In this document: positions 1-6,138 of the stretch, one piece after another
Layout: each line of letters opens with the position of its first letter
How positions within the stretch are numbered: position 1 is the first letter of the stretch
Made by a program: the position numbers and the translations under genes
Notes under the pieces: generated by a model
Told to the model about the DNA's origin: nothing
What the model saw: the letters and a program-made list of their open reading frames with translations, nothing else
Databases searched by the model: none
Source: an uncultured Oscillibacter sp.
GTDB lineage: Bacteria > Bacillota > Clostridia > Oscillospirales > Oscillospiraceae
Direction of reading: 5' to 3'
DNA length: 6,664 nucleotides
NCBI GenBank assembly: GCA_946183175.1
Contig: CAMHBH010000117.1
Coordinates: forward strand, 1-6,664

Positions 1-516
1 TACGACGCCATTGCCTGGGCCGTCGAGCAGAATATCACGAAGGGCACTTCCTTCAACCCGAAGCAGTTCTCGCCGAACAACCCGTGCAAGCACAGTCATA
101 TCCTTACGTTCCTGTGGCGCGCGAACCGCTCCCCGGTTTACGAGGGAAGCAACCCCTTCAAGGACTTGAACGCGCAGTCGGATTTCGGCAAGGCGGCGCT
201 CTGGGCCTACGGCAAGGAGATGATTGCCCCGGAGAAGTACGACGCCTCCCGGGCCTGTACGCGCTCCGAGGCGGTCATGTACCTCTGGAAGCTCGCCAAA
301 AGTCCGGCGATTCGCGGCAGTGCCCTCACCGACGTGCTGGATAATTTTACCGATGTTTCCACGGACAGCGAATACGCGCAGGCGGTCGCGTGGGCCGTCA
401 ACCTTGGCATTACCAAGGGCACCACGGAGACCACCTTCTCCCCGGACAAAACCTGCACCCGTGGACAGATTGTCACTTTCCTGTACCGCTGTTACGGAGA
501 CACCGACGCCGCCTGA
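1..516 (+). CDS. SLH-domain surface protein, C-terminal part (5' end outside window)
   Basis: The reading frame is open from the first base and ends at TGA 514-516, giving 171 visible residues; the start lies upstream. The residues form S-layer-homology-like repeats. The end of one repeat is at about 1-42 (AIAWAVEQNITKG, then CKHSHILTFLWRA), a second at about 53-100 (FKDL, LWAYGKEM, CTRSEAVMYLWKLA) and a third at about 116-165 (FTDV, AVAWAV, GITKGTTETTFSP, CTRGQIVTFLYRCY). SLH triplets normally anchor proteins non-covalently to secondary cell-wall polymers, so a cell-envelope location is inferred. The position usually read as TRAE in SLH repeats is KHSH, TRSE and TRGQ here, so wall binding may differ from the classical type. 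The last 51-residue repeat is identical at 37 positions to the end of the next gene, so the two are paralogues. The N-terminal effector part cannot be seen, so no specific role can be given. Confidence 0.88.
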   Translation, partial: YDAIAWAVEQNITKGTSFNPKQFSPNNPCKHSHILTFLWRANRSPVYEGSNPFKDLNAQSDFGKAALWAYGKEMIAPEKYDASRACTRSEAVMYLWKLAKSPAIRGSALTDVLDNFTDVSTDSEYAQAVAWAVNLGITKGTTETTFSPDKTCTRGQIVTFLYRCYGDTDAA

Positions 517-567
517 CTGCGCGGCGCATGCCGGGGCGGGGTCGGCGAATGTGAAAATTTGTATCGT

Positions 568-575
568 GGGAGGAG
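568..575 (+). promoter_or_regulatory. Ribosome binding site fixing the start of the second SLH gene
   Basis: GGGAGGAG lies 5 nt before GTG 581. It supports GTG 581 over the in-frame GTG at 551, which would put ten extra residues in front of the basic MKRR start of the signal peptide. I see no clear sigma-A promoter in the 64-nt gap after the upstream gene, so the two SLH genes may share a transcript. Confidence 0.75.
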
Positions 576-580
576 ATTCT

Positions 581-1780
581 GTGAAAAGACGTATTTATAG
601 TGTGATGCTCCTGCTCCTTTGGTTGACGGCGTTCCCGTTTCCGGCGGGGGCGGAAGGGCGCATTTTTCAGGGGCATATCGTCGACGGCGCGCTGAGCGAC
701 GAAAACAACTCGGAAATCTATCAGGGCCACATCGTCGACGGCGTCACCGCCGACGACGGCGACAGCGCCCCCGGCGCGCAAGTCCCGGACGACGCCCCAA
801 CCTTTACCGTCAAATTCTTTCCGAACGGGGCCGGGGCGTCTGTTCCGTGGAACACCAAGCGGGTCACGAACGGGCGGGCCTACGGGGAACTACCCGTGCC
901 CGAGCGGAGTAATTATGTATTCCAGGGCTGGTATACGGTCACGGGCGCGCAAATTACCCCCAACAAGGTGGTGAACCTGAGCGCCGACCTGAACCTTTAC
1001 GCGCAGTGGGCCGTACTGACGTACGAAGTCAGGCTGGACGCCTGCGGCGGGACGCTCCGCGAGATTTCGATTGACATCCCGAAGGGCGGCAACTACGGCG
1101 AACTCCCCCGGCCCGCCCGTACGGGCTACACGTTCGAGGGCTGGTACACCCTCCCGCGCGGCGGGGAGCGCGTGTCGAACTACGCGCCGCTCTACCGGCA
1201 GGAGAACCACACCCTCTACGCCCACTGGGCCGCCATGCCCGCCCTGACCGATACGGAGGACTACGCCGGAACCGGATTTCAGGACGTGTCGACGAGTTCG
1301 AGCTACTATCCCGCTGTCTGCTGGGCTGTCCGGCGCGGGATTACGAGCGGGACTTCCGCCGAGACCTTTTCGCCCAATGACCCGTGTAAGCGCCGCCATA
1401 TTCTCACGTTCCTGTGGCGCGCCAACGGCTGCCCCGAAACCGAACTCGCCCTCAGCGCAGTCAGTCCGGGGACGCTCTGGGCCTACGAGAATACGCTGAT
1501 TCCCGCCGAAGTCCTCTACAACGACGAGGAGCCCTCCACGCGCTCCGACGCCGTGACCTACCTCTGGAAACTGGCCGGCTGTCCGATAGAGGAGGCGTCG
1601 CTGCAATCGGTCTTGAACCGCTTCACGGACGTTCCGCCGGAGAGCGACTACGCCTCGGCGGTGGCCTGGGCCCTCGACGCCGGAATCACCAACGGCACCA
1701 CCGACACCACGTTTTCCCCGGAGCGTATCTGCACGCGCGGGCAGATTGTGACGTTCCTCTACCGCTGTTACACGAACTGA
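581..1780 (+). CDS. Secreted InlB/Listeria-Bacteroides repeat protein with C-terminal SLH repeats
   Basis: The protein has 399 residues and starts at GTG 581. Residues 1-24 are a signal peptide: MKRR, a Leu-rich core, then a probable cleavage after AGA. Two copies of an I[FY]QGHIVDG motif follow (28-36 and 46-54) in an acidic linker. Two Listeria-Bacteroides (InlB B-type) repeats span about 75-143 and 148-216. Both show YGELP, a GWYT core (FQGWYT, FEGWYT) and a closing LYAQW or LYAHW. Three SLH-like repeats follow at about 233-281, 292-332 and 348-397. The middle one has lost the usual F-x-D-V opening but keeps STRSDAVTYLWKLA. Known proteins of this layout are envelope-attached, and the B-type repeats form small beta-grasp-like modules used as stalks or adhesion units. 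Adhesion or envelope structure is inferred; there is no enzyme domain. Seven cysteines in the mature protein, two of them in the last repeat, are unusual for a secreted Gram-positive protein. Confidence 0.9.
   Translation: MKRRIYSVMLLLLWLTAFPFPAGAEGRIFQGHIVDGALSDENNSEIYQGHIVDGVTADDGDSAPGAQVPDDAPTFTVKFFPNGAGASVPWNTKRVTNGRAYGELPVPERSNYVFQGWYTVTGAQITPNKVVNLSADLNLYAQWAVLTYEVRLDACGGTLREISIDIPKGGNYGELPRPARTGYTFEGWYTLPRGGERVSNYAPLYRQENHTLYAHWAAMPALTDTEDYAGTGFQDVSTSSSYYPAVCWAVRRGITSGTSAETFSPNDPCKRRHILTFLWRANGCPETELALSAVSPGTLWAYENTLIPAEVLYNDEEPSTRSDAVTYLWKLAGCPIEEASLQSVLNRFTDVPPESDYASAVAWALDAGITNGTTDTTFSPERICTRGQIVTFLYRCYTN
662..742 (+). repeat. Direct repeat encoding I[FY]QGHIVDG twice
   Basis: Two 27-bp copies at 662-688 and 716-742 lie 54 bp apart, an in-frame spacing of 18 codons. 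They encode IFQGHIVDG and IYQGHIVDG. The copies differ at several third positions, so the duplication is not recent or the motif is under protein-level selection. They sit just after the signal-peptide cleavage site and before the first Listeria-Bacteroides repeat. I do not recognise the motif as a known domain. Confidence 0.75.
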
Positions 1781-1788
1781 ATAAGCCC

Positions 1789-1816
1789 CACACCCCCGCC
1801 GAAACGCGGGGGTGTG
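1789..1816 (+). terminator. GC-rich terminator-like hairpin after the second SLH gene
   Basis: A perfect 11-bp inverted repeat has its left arm CACACCCCCGC at 1789-1799 and its right arm at 1806-1816, with a 6-nt loop CGAAAC. It starts 8 nt after the stop codon and ends 22 bp before the next promoter, which suits a transcription terminator. The sequence after it (ACCTTGCG) has no real T-run, so it is not a textbook intrinsic terminator. It could work by pausing or stabilise the 3' end. Confidence 0.65.
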
Positions 1817-1838
1817 ACCTTGCGCGCGGAGAAAGCGC

Positions 1839-1867
1839 TTGACAGGATTCCGGCCCCGTCCTATAAT
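1839..1867 (+). promoter_or_regulatory. Perfect-consensus sigma-A promoter for greA-lysS
   Basis: The -35 box TTGACA is at 1839-1844 and the -10 box TATAAT at 1862-1867, with a 17-bp spacer. All twelve core bases and the spacer match the vegetative consensus. Transcription should start near 1873-1875, giving a leader of about 40 nt to the greA start. I see no riboswitch, T-box or obvious operator in this leader. The likely reading is strong, constitutive expression of greA-lysS. Confidence 0.9.
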
Positions 1868-1894
1868 ACAAAAACACGCCCCGGCGCGGGCAAC

Positions 1895-1903
1895 AGGAAA
1901 GGA
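1895..1903 (+). promoter_or_regulatory. greA ribosome binding site
   Basis: AGGAAAGGA lies 10 nt before ATG 1914. A second in-frame ATG at 1938 also has an AAAGGA before it (1925-1930). The longer start is preferred because the MAVEKEYKMSASR beginning aligns with the usual GreA N-terminus, in which a short lead precedes an M-(S/T) at about residue 9. Confidence 0.65.
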
Positions 1904-1913
1904 TGCTATCAAT

Positions 1914-2393
1914 ATGGCAGTGGAAAAGGAATATAAGATGAGCGCGTCCCGCGCGGAGGAACTGCGCGAGGAATTGTCGTACCTCAAGACGACGCGCTCC
2001 GACGAGGTCGCCGAACAAATCAAGGTCGCGCGCGGCTTCGGAGACCTCTCCGAGAACAGCGAGTACGACGAGGCCAAGAACGAGCAGGGCAAACTCTACT
2101 CCCGTATCGCCGAGCTGGAGGAGATTCTGCAACACGTCGTGATTGTCGACGAGAGCGCGGCCCCGTCGAACGTCGTGACCATCGGAAGCGTCGTGACGGT
2201 GGCCGACGCCGCCGGACACGAAATGCCCCCCTACAAGATAGTCGGCTCGCAGGAGGCCGACCCCATGCACGGCGTGATTTCCGAGGATTCCCCGTTCGGC
2301 AAGGCGTTTCTGGGAAAGCAGGAGGGCGACACCGTGACCGTCGAGGCCCCGCGCGGGAACATCGTCTACAAGCTCGTCAAGATTGAGCGGTAA
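1914..2393 (+). CDS. greA: Transcription elongation factor GreA
   Basis: GreA enters the secondary channel of stalled, backtracked RNA polymerase and stimulates cleavage of the extruded RNA 3' end so that elongation can resume; it acts in the cytoplasm. The protein has 159 residues, the normal family length. Residues 1-75 or so form the N-terminal antiparallel coiled coil (ELREELSYLKTTR ... EVAEQIKVAR). At its tip is the signature GDLSENSEY (43-51), with the acidic residues D44 and E47 matching the pair that coordinates the catalytic Mg2+ in E. coli GreA (D41, E44). The C-terminal FKBP-like domain, about 82-159, holds the conserved ISEDSPFGKAFLGKQEGDTV stretch. The ATG at 1914 is chosen because it has a Shine-Dalgarno and lies downstream of the expected transcription start; an upstream in-frame TTG at 1839 is part of the -35 box. 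It is the first gene of the unit, 9 nt ahead of lysS, an order common in Firmicutes. Confidence 0.96.
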   Translation: MAVEKEYKMSASRAEELREELSYLKTTRSDEVAEQIKVARGFGDLSENSEYDEAKNEQGKLYSRIAELEEILQHVVIVDESAAPSNVVTIGSVVTVADAAGHEMPPYKIVGSQEADPMHGVISEDSPFGKAFLGKQEGDTVTVEAPRGNIVYKLVKIER

Positions 2394-2397
2394 GGAG
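2392..2397 (+). promoter_or_regulatory. lysS ribosome binding site overlapping the greA stop
   Basis: AAGGAG shares its first two bases with the greA TAA stop (2391-2393) and lies 5 nt before ATG 2403. Ribosomes ending on greA would uncover or re-use this site, so translation of greA and lysS is probably coupled. Confidence 0.8.
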
Positions 2398-2402
2398 CGA
2401 GT

Positions 2403-3899
2403 ATGCCGAACGAGAAGAACCGCGCCGAACAGGACTTCGGCGAACAGACGCGCGTCCGCCGCGAAAAGCTGTCGGCGCTACAGGCCGAGGGCCGCGACCC
2501 CTTCCAGATTACCCGCTTCGACTGGGACACCACCTCCGCGCAAATCCGGGAACATTTCGACGAATTGGAGGGCAAGCCTGTCAGAATCGCCGGACGCCTG
2601 ATGAGCAAGCGCGGCATGGGGAAAGTCAGCTTCTGCGACGTGCAGGACAGGGACGGACGCATACAGCTTTACGCACGTCAGGACGAAATGGACGCGGACG
2701 ACTACAAGCGCTTCAAAAAGTACGACATCGGCGATATCGTCGGCGTGTCCGGGGAGGTATTCCGCACACAGCGCGGCGAAATGAGCGTCCGCGCCAAGGA
2801 AATTACACTCCTTGCCAAGTCGCTCCTGCCGCTCCCGGAGAAGTTCCACGGCCTCCAGGACCGCGAACTCCGCTATAGACAGCGCTACGTAGACTTAATG
2901 GTAAACCCGGAAGTCAAGCGGAATTTCGTGATTCGCTCGCGCTTTATCCGGTTCGTCCGGACGTACCTTGACAATCTGGGCTACATGGAGGTCGAGACGC
3001 CCGTACTGAACACGATTTCCGGCGGGGCGGCGGCGCGCCCGTTCGTCACCCACCACAATACGCTCGACATCGACATGTACCTGAGAATCGCGACGGAGTT
3101 ACCCCTAAAGCGCCTGATTGTCGGCGGCATGGACAGGGTCTACGAAATCGGGCGCATTTTCCGCAACGAGGGCATGGACCCCAAGCACAACCCCGAGTTT
3201 ACGAGCGTGGAACTCTACCAGGCCTACACGGACTTTCACGGCATGATGGACATCACGGAGGGGATTCTGTCGGGGGCCGCAAAGGAAATTCTGGGCGGCT
3301 ACGAGCTGGAATGGCAGGGACAGCGTTTAGACCTTACACCCGGCTGGCCCCGCGTGACGATGGTCGACGCCGTAAAGCAGTACGTGGGCATTGACTTCGG
3401 GGCGATTACCGACGACGCCGAGGCCGTCGCCGCCGCCAACGCGCACGGCGTAGAACTCGCCGACAGCGCCGAAAAGACGTGGGGCAACGCCCTTTACGCC
3501 TGTTTCGACCAGAAAGTAGAGGAACACCTGATACAGCCCACCTTTATTACGATGTACCCGGTAGAAGTGTCGCCGCTGACGAAGCGTTCCCCGCAAGACC
3601 CGCGCCTCACGGAACGTTTCGAGTGCTTCATCTGCCGGAGCGAGATGGGCAACGCCTATTCGGAGCTCAACGACCCCATAGACCAGCGGGAGCGTTTCGA
3701 GAAACAGGCCGAACTCCGCGAGCGCGGCGACGACGAGGCCGAAATGCTCGACGAAGATTTCCTCACGGCGATGGAGTACGGCATGCCGCCGACGGGCGGA
3801 CTGGGTATCGGAATCGACCGTTGCGTGATGATGTTGACGAACTCGAACTCTATCCGCGACGTGATTCTCTTCCCGACGATGAGGCTCTCGGAATTTTGA
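2403..3899 (+). CDS. lysS: Lysyl-tRNA synthetase, class II
   Basis: This cytoplasmic enzyme uses ATP to join lysine to tRNA-Lys. It has 498 residues, typical for bacterial class II LysRS. An N-terminal helix (about 1-50) leads into an OB-fold anticodon-binding domain at about 57-138 (VRIAGRLMSKRGMGKVSF, GRIQLY). The catalytic domain follows. Motif 1 lies around 179-200 (FIRFVRTYLDNLGYMEVETP). Motif 2 lies around 246-271 (YEIGRIFRNEG, HNPEFTSVELYQAY). The lysine-pocket region is around 408-433 (FICRSEMGNAYSELNDPIDQ). Motif 3 lies around 465-473 (GGLGIGIDR), followed by TNSNSIRDVILFP. All signature motifs are present, with no sign of damage. The clear Shine-Dalgarno and the close position behind greA support ATG 2403. 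No lysine riboswitch or T-box precedes the operon. Confidence 0.98.
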   Translation: MPNEKNRAEQDFGEQTRVRREKLSALQAEGRDPFQITRFDWDTTSAQIREHFDELEGKPVRIAGRLMSKRGMGKVSFCDVQDRDGRIQLYARQDEMDADDYKRFKKYDIGDIVGVSGEVFRTQRGEMSVRAKEITLLAKSLLPLPEKFHGLQDRELRYRQRYVDLMVNPEVKRNFVIRSRFIRFVRTYLDNLGYMEVETPVLNTISGGAAARPFVTHHNTLDIDMYLRIATELPLKRLIVGGMDRVYEIGRIFRNEGMDPKHNPEFTSVELYQAYTDFHGMMDITEGILSGAAKEILGGYELEWQGQRLDLTPGWPRVTMVDAVKQYVGIDFGAITDDAEAVAAANAHGVELADSAEKTWGNALYACFDQKVEEHLIQPTFITMYPVEVSPLTKRSPQDPRLTERFECFICRSEMGNAYSELNDPIDQRERFEKQAELRERGDDEAEMLDEDFLTAMEYGMPPTGGLGIGIDRCVMMLTNSNSIRDVILFPTMRLSEF

Positions 3900-3920
3900 C
3901 GACGGAAAGGCGGAATTTTT

Positions 3921-5147
3921 ATGAAAAGACGTTTACAGGTTCTGTGCCTCGCGCTGGCGCTGTGCCTGTCGGCGTGCGGCGGAGGCGGCACTGCCGACAC
4001 GGGCGCGGCGTCGAAAGCCGTCAAGGCGTCGAGCAACGCCGTGACGGTTGACAGCATGGAGGAGTTTTTGGAGGCCGTCAGGCCCGGCGCGGAGATTGTC
4101 ATTTCCGGGAACTTCTACAACCTCAGCGACTACGTCAACGACATCTGGGAGACCGACGAGGCCGAATCGTTCAACGGACAGCACGAGTACGTGGAAATCG
4201 AGGACTGCTACGACGGCGCGGAGGCGGTTATCAAGAACGCCGACAACCTGACGATTCTCGGAAGCGCAAGCGAGATTGTCGTCGACCCGCGCTACGCGAC
4301 CGTGCTTACGTTCGAGCACTGCGACAACCTGAAACTCTCGGGGCTGACGCTGGGCCATACGGAAACCGGCGCGTGTTCGGGGAGCGTACTGGAACTGTCG
4401 GCCTGCAAGAACGCGGAACTGCGCGGGCTGGACTTGTACGGCTGCGGCGTGATTGCGCTGGAGTGCTCCGACGGCACGGAGGACGTTACCGTGTACGACA
4501 GCGCGCTCCGCGACTGTTCGTGGGGGCCGCTGGACGTGTACGGCGCGACGGGCAGGATTGAGCTTCACAACTGTTCCCTGACGGGTTCCGCCGGAGGCGG
4601 TTCGTATAACGGCGAGAGCCGTCTGCAACTGGGCTTCCACAACTGCGTCTTCGGCCTGTGGGAGACCAATTACTGGCAGTTCATGGAGGGCGTCGACTTC
4701 GAGGACTGCACATGGGCCGAGACTACGGAGGCGTACCCCGACTACGAGGAAGAGAACCTCGACTACGAGGGGGAGACGGAAATCAGCTTTGACCCGGACG
4801 CCCTGACGGCGACGGCGGCTGACCTCGCGTCCAACGATACGTTCTGGGTGGGCTACTCGACCCTGAACACGGAGACCGGAGAGACCGGGGACATTCCGTC
4901 GGGCGAGGACGCCACAGACGTTTACATGAACCTCCGCACGGACGGCACGGGCAATTTGAACGGGTATTACAGCGACCATGCGGTGTCGTTCCTGTGGGAA
5001 GTCGACGCCGCCAACCCCGCGAAAGTGAACCTCACGACGTTGCACGACGGGGCTTTCCAAATCAGCGCCTACGCCGCCGAACCCGGCGACAACTCGGGCG
5101 TGTGGCTGTGCCTGACGACCCCGCAGGGCGTACTCTGGATGTACTGA
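3921..5147 (+). CDS. Lipoprotein with a right-handed beta-helix and a C-terminal beta domain
   Basis: The protein has 408 residues. ATG 3921 follows GGAAAGG (3904-3910) and a short AT-rich spacer. Residues 1-18 are a lipoprotein signal, and the lipobox LSAC ends at Cys19, the likely lipidated residue, so it should sit on the outer face of the membrane. Residues 41-265 or so show short repeating strands with N/D-x-L/V-x-L patterns (DNLTILG, DNLKLSGLTLG, KNAELRGLDLYG, EDVTVYDSAL, GRIELHNCSLTG, LQLGFHNCVFG, GVDFEDCTW), which I read as coils of a right-handed parallel beta-helix. An acidic linker (about 267-290) precedes a second domain. Its TDGTGNLNGYY ... SFLWEVD pattern resembles small lipocalin-like beta-barrel domains of Clostridia lipoproteins; this is inference. 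Beta-helices of this type often act on or bind polysaccharide, but I see no pectate-lyase catalytic signature. Glycan binding or a structural role is possible. It is 21 nt behind lysS with no own promoter seen. Confidence 0.85.
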   Translation: MKRRLQVLCLALALCLSACGGGGTADTGAASKAVKASSNAVTVDSMEEFLEAVRPGAEIVISGNFYNLSDYVNDIWETDEAESFNGQHEYVEIEDCYDGAEAVIKNADNLTILGSASEIVVDPRYATVLTFEHCDNLKLSGLTLGHTETGACSGSVLELSACKNAELRGLDLYGCGVIALECSDGTEDVTVYDSALRDCSWGPLDVYGATGRIELHNCSLTGSAGGGSYNGESRLQLGFHNCVFGLWETNYWQFMEGVDFEDCTWAETTEAYPDYEEENLDYEGETEISFDPDALTATAADLASNDTFWVGYSTLNTETGETGDIPSGEDATDVYMNLRTDGTGNLNGYYSDHAVSFLWEVDAANPAKVNLTTLHDGAFQISAYAAEPGDNSGVWLCLTTPQGVLWMY

Positions 5148-5149
5148 TT

Positions 5150-5178
5150 GAAACGCGTGGCCTAGTGCCGCGCGTTTC
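5150..5178 (+). terminator. Hairpin after the lipoprotein gene
   Basis: An inverted repeat starts 2 nt after the TGA stop. The left arm GAAACGCGTGGC (5150-5161) pairs with 5167-5178 in 12 base pairs, one of them a T-G wobble, around a 5-nt loop. It would end the greA-lysS-lipoprotein transcript and separate it from the spoIIIA promoter, which begins at the next base. As at 1789-1816, there is no T-run after the stem, so termination efficiency is uncertain. Confidence 0.6.
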
Positions 5179-5207
5179 GCATAACCGGGGGCGCGCCGCC
5201 ATAGAAT
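5179..5207 (+). promoter_or_regulatory. Putative sigma-E promoter of the spoIIIA operon
   Basis: GCATAAC at 5179-5185 and CATAGAAT at 5200-5207 are separated by 14 bp. The B. subtilis sigma-E consensus is a -35 of about KMATATT and a -10 of about CATACAHT spaced 14-15 bp apart. The -10 box matches at seven of eight positions, and the -35 carries the key ATA. In B. subtilis the spoIIIA operon is under sigma-E in the mother cell, so the position fits the biology. Transcription would start near 5213-5215. Confidence 0.75.
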
Positions 5208-5217
5208 GGAGCGGAAT

Positions 5218-5225
5218 GGGGTGAT
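5218..5225 (+). promoter_or_regulatory. spoIIIAA ribosome binding site deciding the start
   Basis: GGGGTGAT matches the GGAGGTGAT complement of the 16S rRNA 3' end with one mismatch and is well placed for ATG 5230. The in-frame ATG at 5206 overlaps the sigma-E -10 box and lies upstream of the predicted transcription start. The in-frame GTG at 5221 falls inside this site. ATG 5230 is therefore the best start. Confidence 0.7.
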
Positions 5226-5229
5226 TTCC

Positions 5230-6138
5230 ATGGGAGAGCAGGACGCGGCGGGGCGCTACCGCGAGGCGGCGTCGATACTTCCTAGCCGCCTACGCGCGGC
5301 GGCGCTGTCGCTTCCGGAGGCGCGGCAGGGCGTCGCGGAGGAAATCCGGCTACGCGTCGGGCGCGTCATGACCGTACTGTTGCCGGACGGCGAGACGCCT
5401 ACCGGGGAGTACGTCGAGGCGGAGGACTTGGAAACGCTGTGCGATATCGCCACGGAGTTTTCGCGCTACGCGGCGGCGGAGACGTTGCGGGAAGGCTTTC
5501 TTTCAGTACGGGGCGGCTTTCGCGTCGGACTGTGCGGGACGGCGGTCATGAAAAATGGCGTCAACACGAATTTGAAGCAGTTCTCGTCGGCGGTCGTGCG
5601 AATCGGGCGCGAGCGGCGCGACATCGCGAAAGATTTGGCCCCGCAGTTATTCCGCGACGGGCGGTTTGTCAGTACGCTGTTGCTGTCGCCGCCGGGGGGC
5701 GGCAAAACCACGCTGTTACGCGACCTGATTCGGCAGTTGTCGACGGGCGCGGGGGAGTACGGGCCGCGCCGCGTGGCGCTGATTGACGAGCGCGGGGAAA
5801 TCGCCGTGACCGTGCGCGGACAGGCGCAAATGGACGTTGGCCCCTCTACGGACGTACTCGACGCGTGTCCGAAGGCCGTCGGGATTCCGATTGTGCTACG
5901 CGCGATGAATCCGGAGATAATCGCGGTGGACGAAATCACGGTGCCGGAGGATATCCGCGCGGTCTCGATGGCGGCGGGTTGCGGCGTCGGGCTGCTCGCG
6001 ACGGTACACGCGTCGGGGAGCTCGGAACTGTCGGAAAAGCCGCTCTACCGGGATTTGCTGGAACGCGGGATTTTCCGTCTCGCGGTGCGGATTACGCGCG
6101 ACGGGCCGTCGCGGCGCTACGAGGTGGAGGAACTGTGA
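5230..6138 (+). CDS. spoIIIAA: Stage III sporulation protein AA, secretion-type ATPase
   Basis: SpoIIIAA is the ATPase of the SpoIIIA-SpoIIQ channel, which links the mother cell to the engulfed forespore and is needed for late forespore gene expression; it acts on the mother-cell side. It belongs to the family of type II/IV secretion ATPases. From ATG 5230 the protein has 302 residues, close to the B. subtilis length of about 307. The N-terminal domain contains the conserved ILPSRLR ... EEIRLRVGR region (about 16-45). The Walker A loop PPGGGKTT is near 154-161. The family-typical VALIDERGEIA is near 182-192. A second acidic motif, PEIIAVDEI, is near 228-236, followed by GVGLLATVHASG. All ATPase motifs look intact. 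It is the first gene of the operon, and its TGA at 6136-6138 overlaps a GTG at 6135, part of a duplicated start region before spoIIIAB. Confidence 0.95.
   Translation: MGEQDAAGRYREAASILPSRLRAAALSLPEARQGVAEEIRLRVGRVMTVLLPDGETPTGEYVEAEDLETLCDIATEFSRYAAAETLREGFLSVRGGFRVGLCGTAVMKNGVNTNLKQFSSAVVRIGRERRDIAKDLAPQLFRDGRFVSTLLLSPPGGGKTTLLRDLIRQLSTGAGEYGPRRVALIDERGEIAVTVRGQAQMDVGPSTDVLDACPKAVGIPIVLRAMNPEIIAVDEITVPEDIRAVSMAAGCGVGLLATVHASGSSELSEKPLYRDLLERGIFRLAVRITRDGPSRRYEVEEL

Noticed and set aside
507..526. Hairpin over the stop codon of the first SLH gene
   Set aside because: A 6-bp GC stem (CGCCGC with GCGGCG) around an 8-nt loop containing the stop is short, has no T-run, and could be chance in GC-rich sequence.
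224..580. Plus-strand frame open upstream of the second SLH gene
   Set aside because: It overlaps the first SLH gene out of frame and is rich in Pro, Arg and Ser. The signal peptide and Shine-Dalgarno place the real start at 581.
1839..1913. Upstream TTG start for greA
   Set aside because: The TTG is part of the -35 box, and the extra 25 residues lie mostly upstream of the predicted transcription start.
1874..1913. Possible riboswitch, T-box or attenuator in the greA leader
   Set aside because: The leader is only about 40 nt with a single short GC stem at most. There is no room for a lysine riboswitch or T-box and no recognisable element.
890..2092. 400-codon open frame on the minus strand across the SLH gene and the start of greA
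   Set aside because: It runs through a terminator-like hairpin, a perfect promoter and parts of two well-supported genes. The product is low-complexity and unlike any known family.
3933..5231. 432-codon open frame on the minus strand across the lipoprotein gene
   Set aside because: It is antisense to a gene with a clear lipobox and beta-helix repeats. Its Arg/Val/Ala-rich product has no recognisable motif. Long antisense frames are expected in GC-rich coding DNA.
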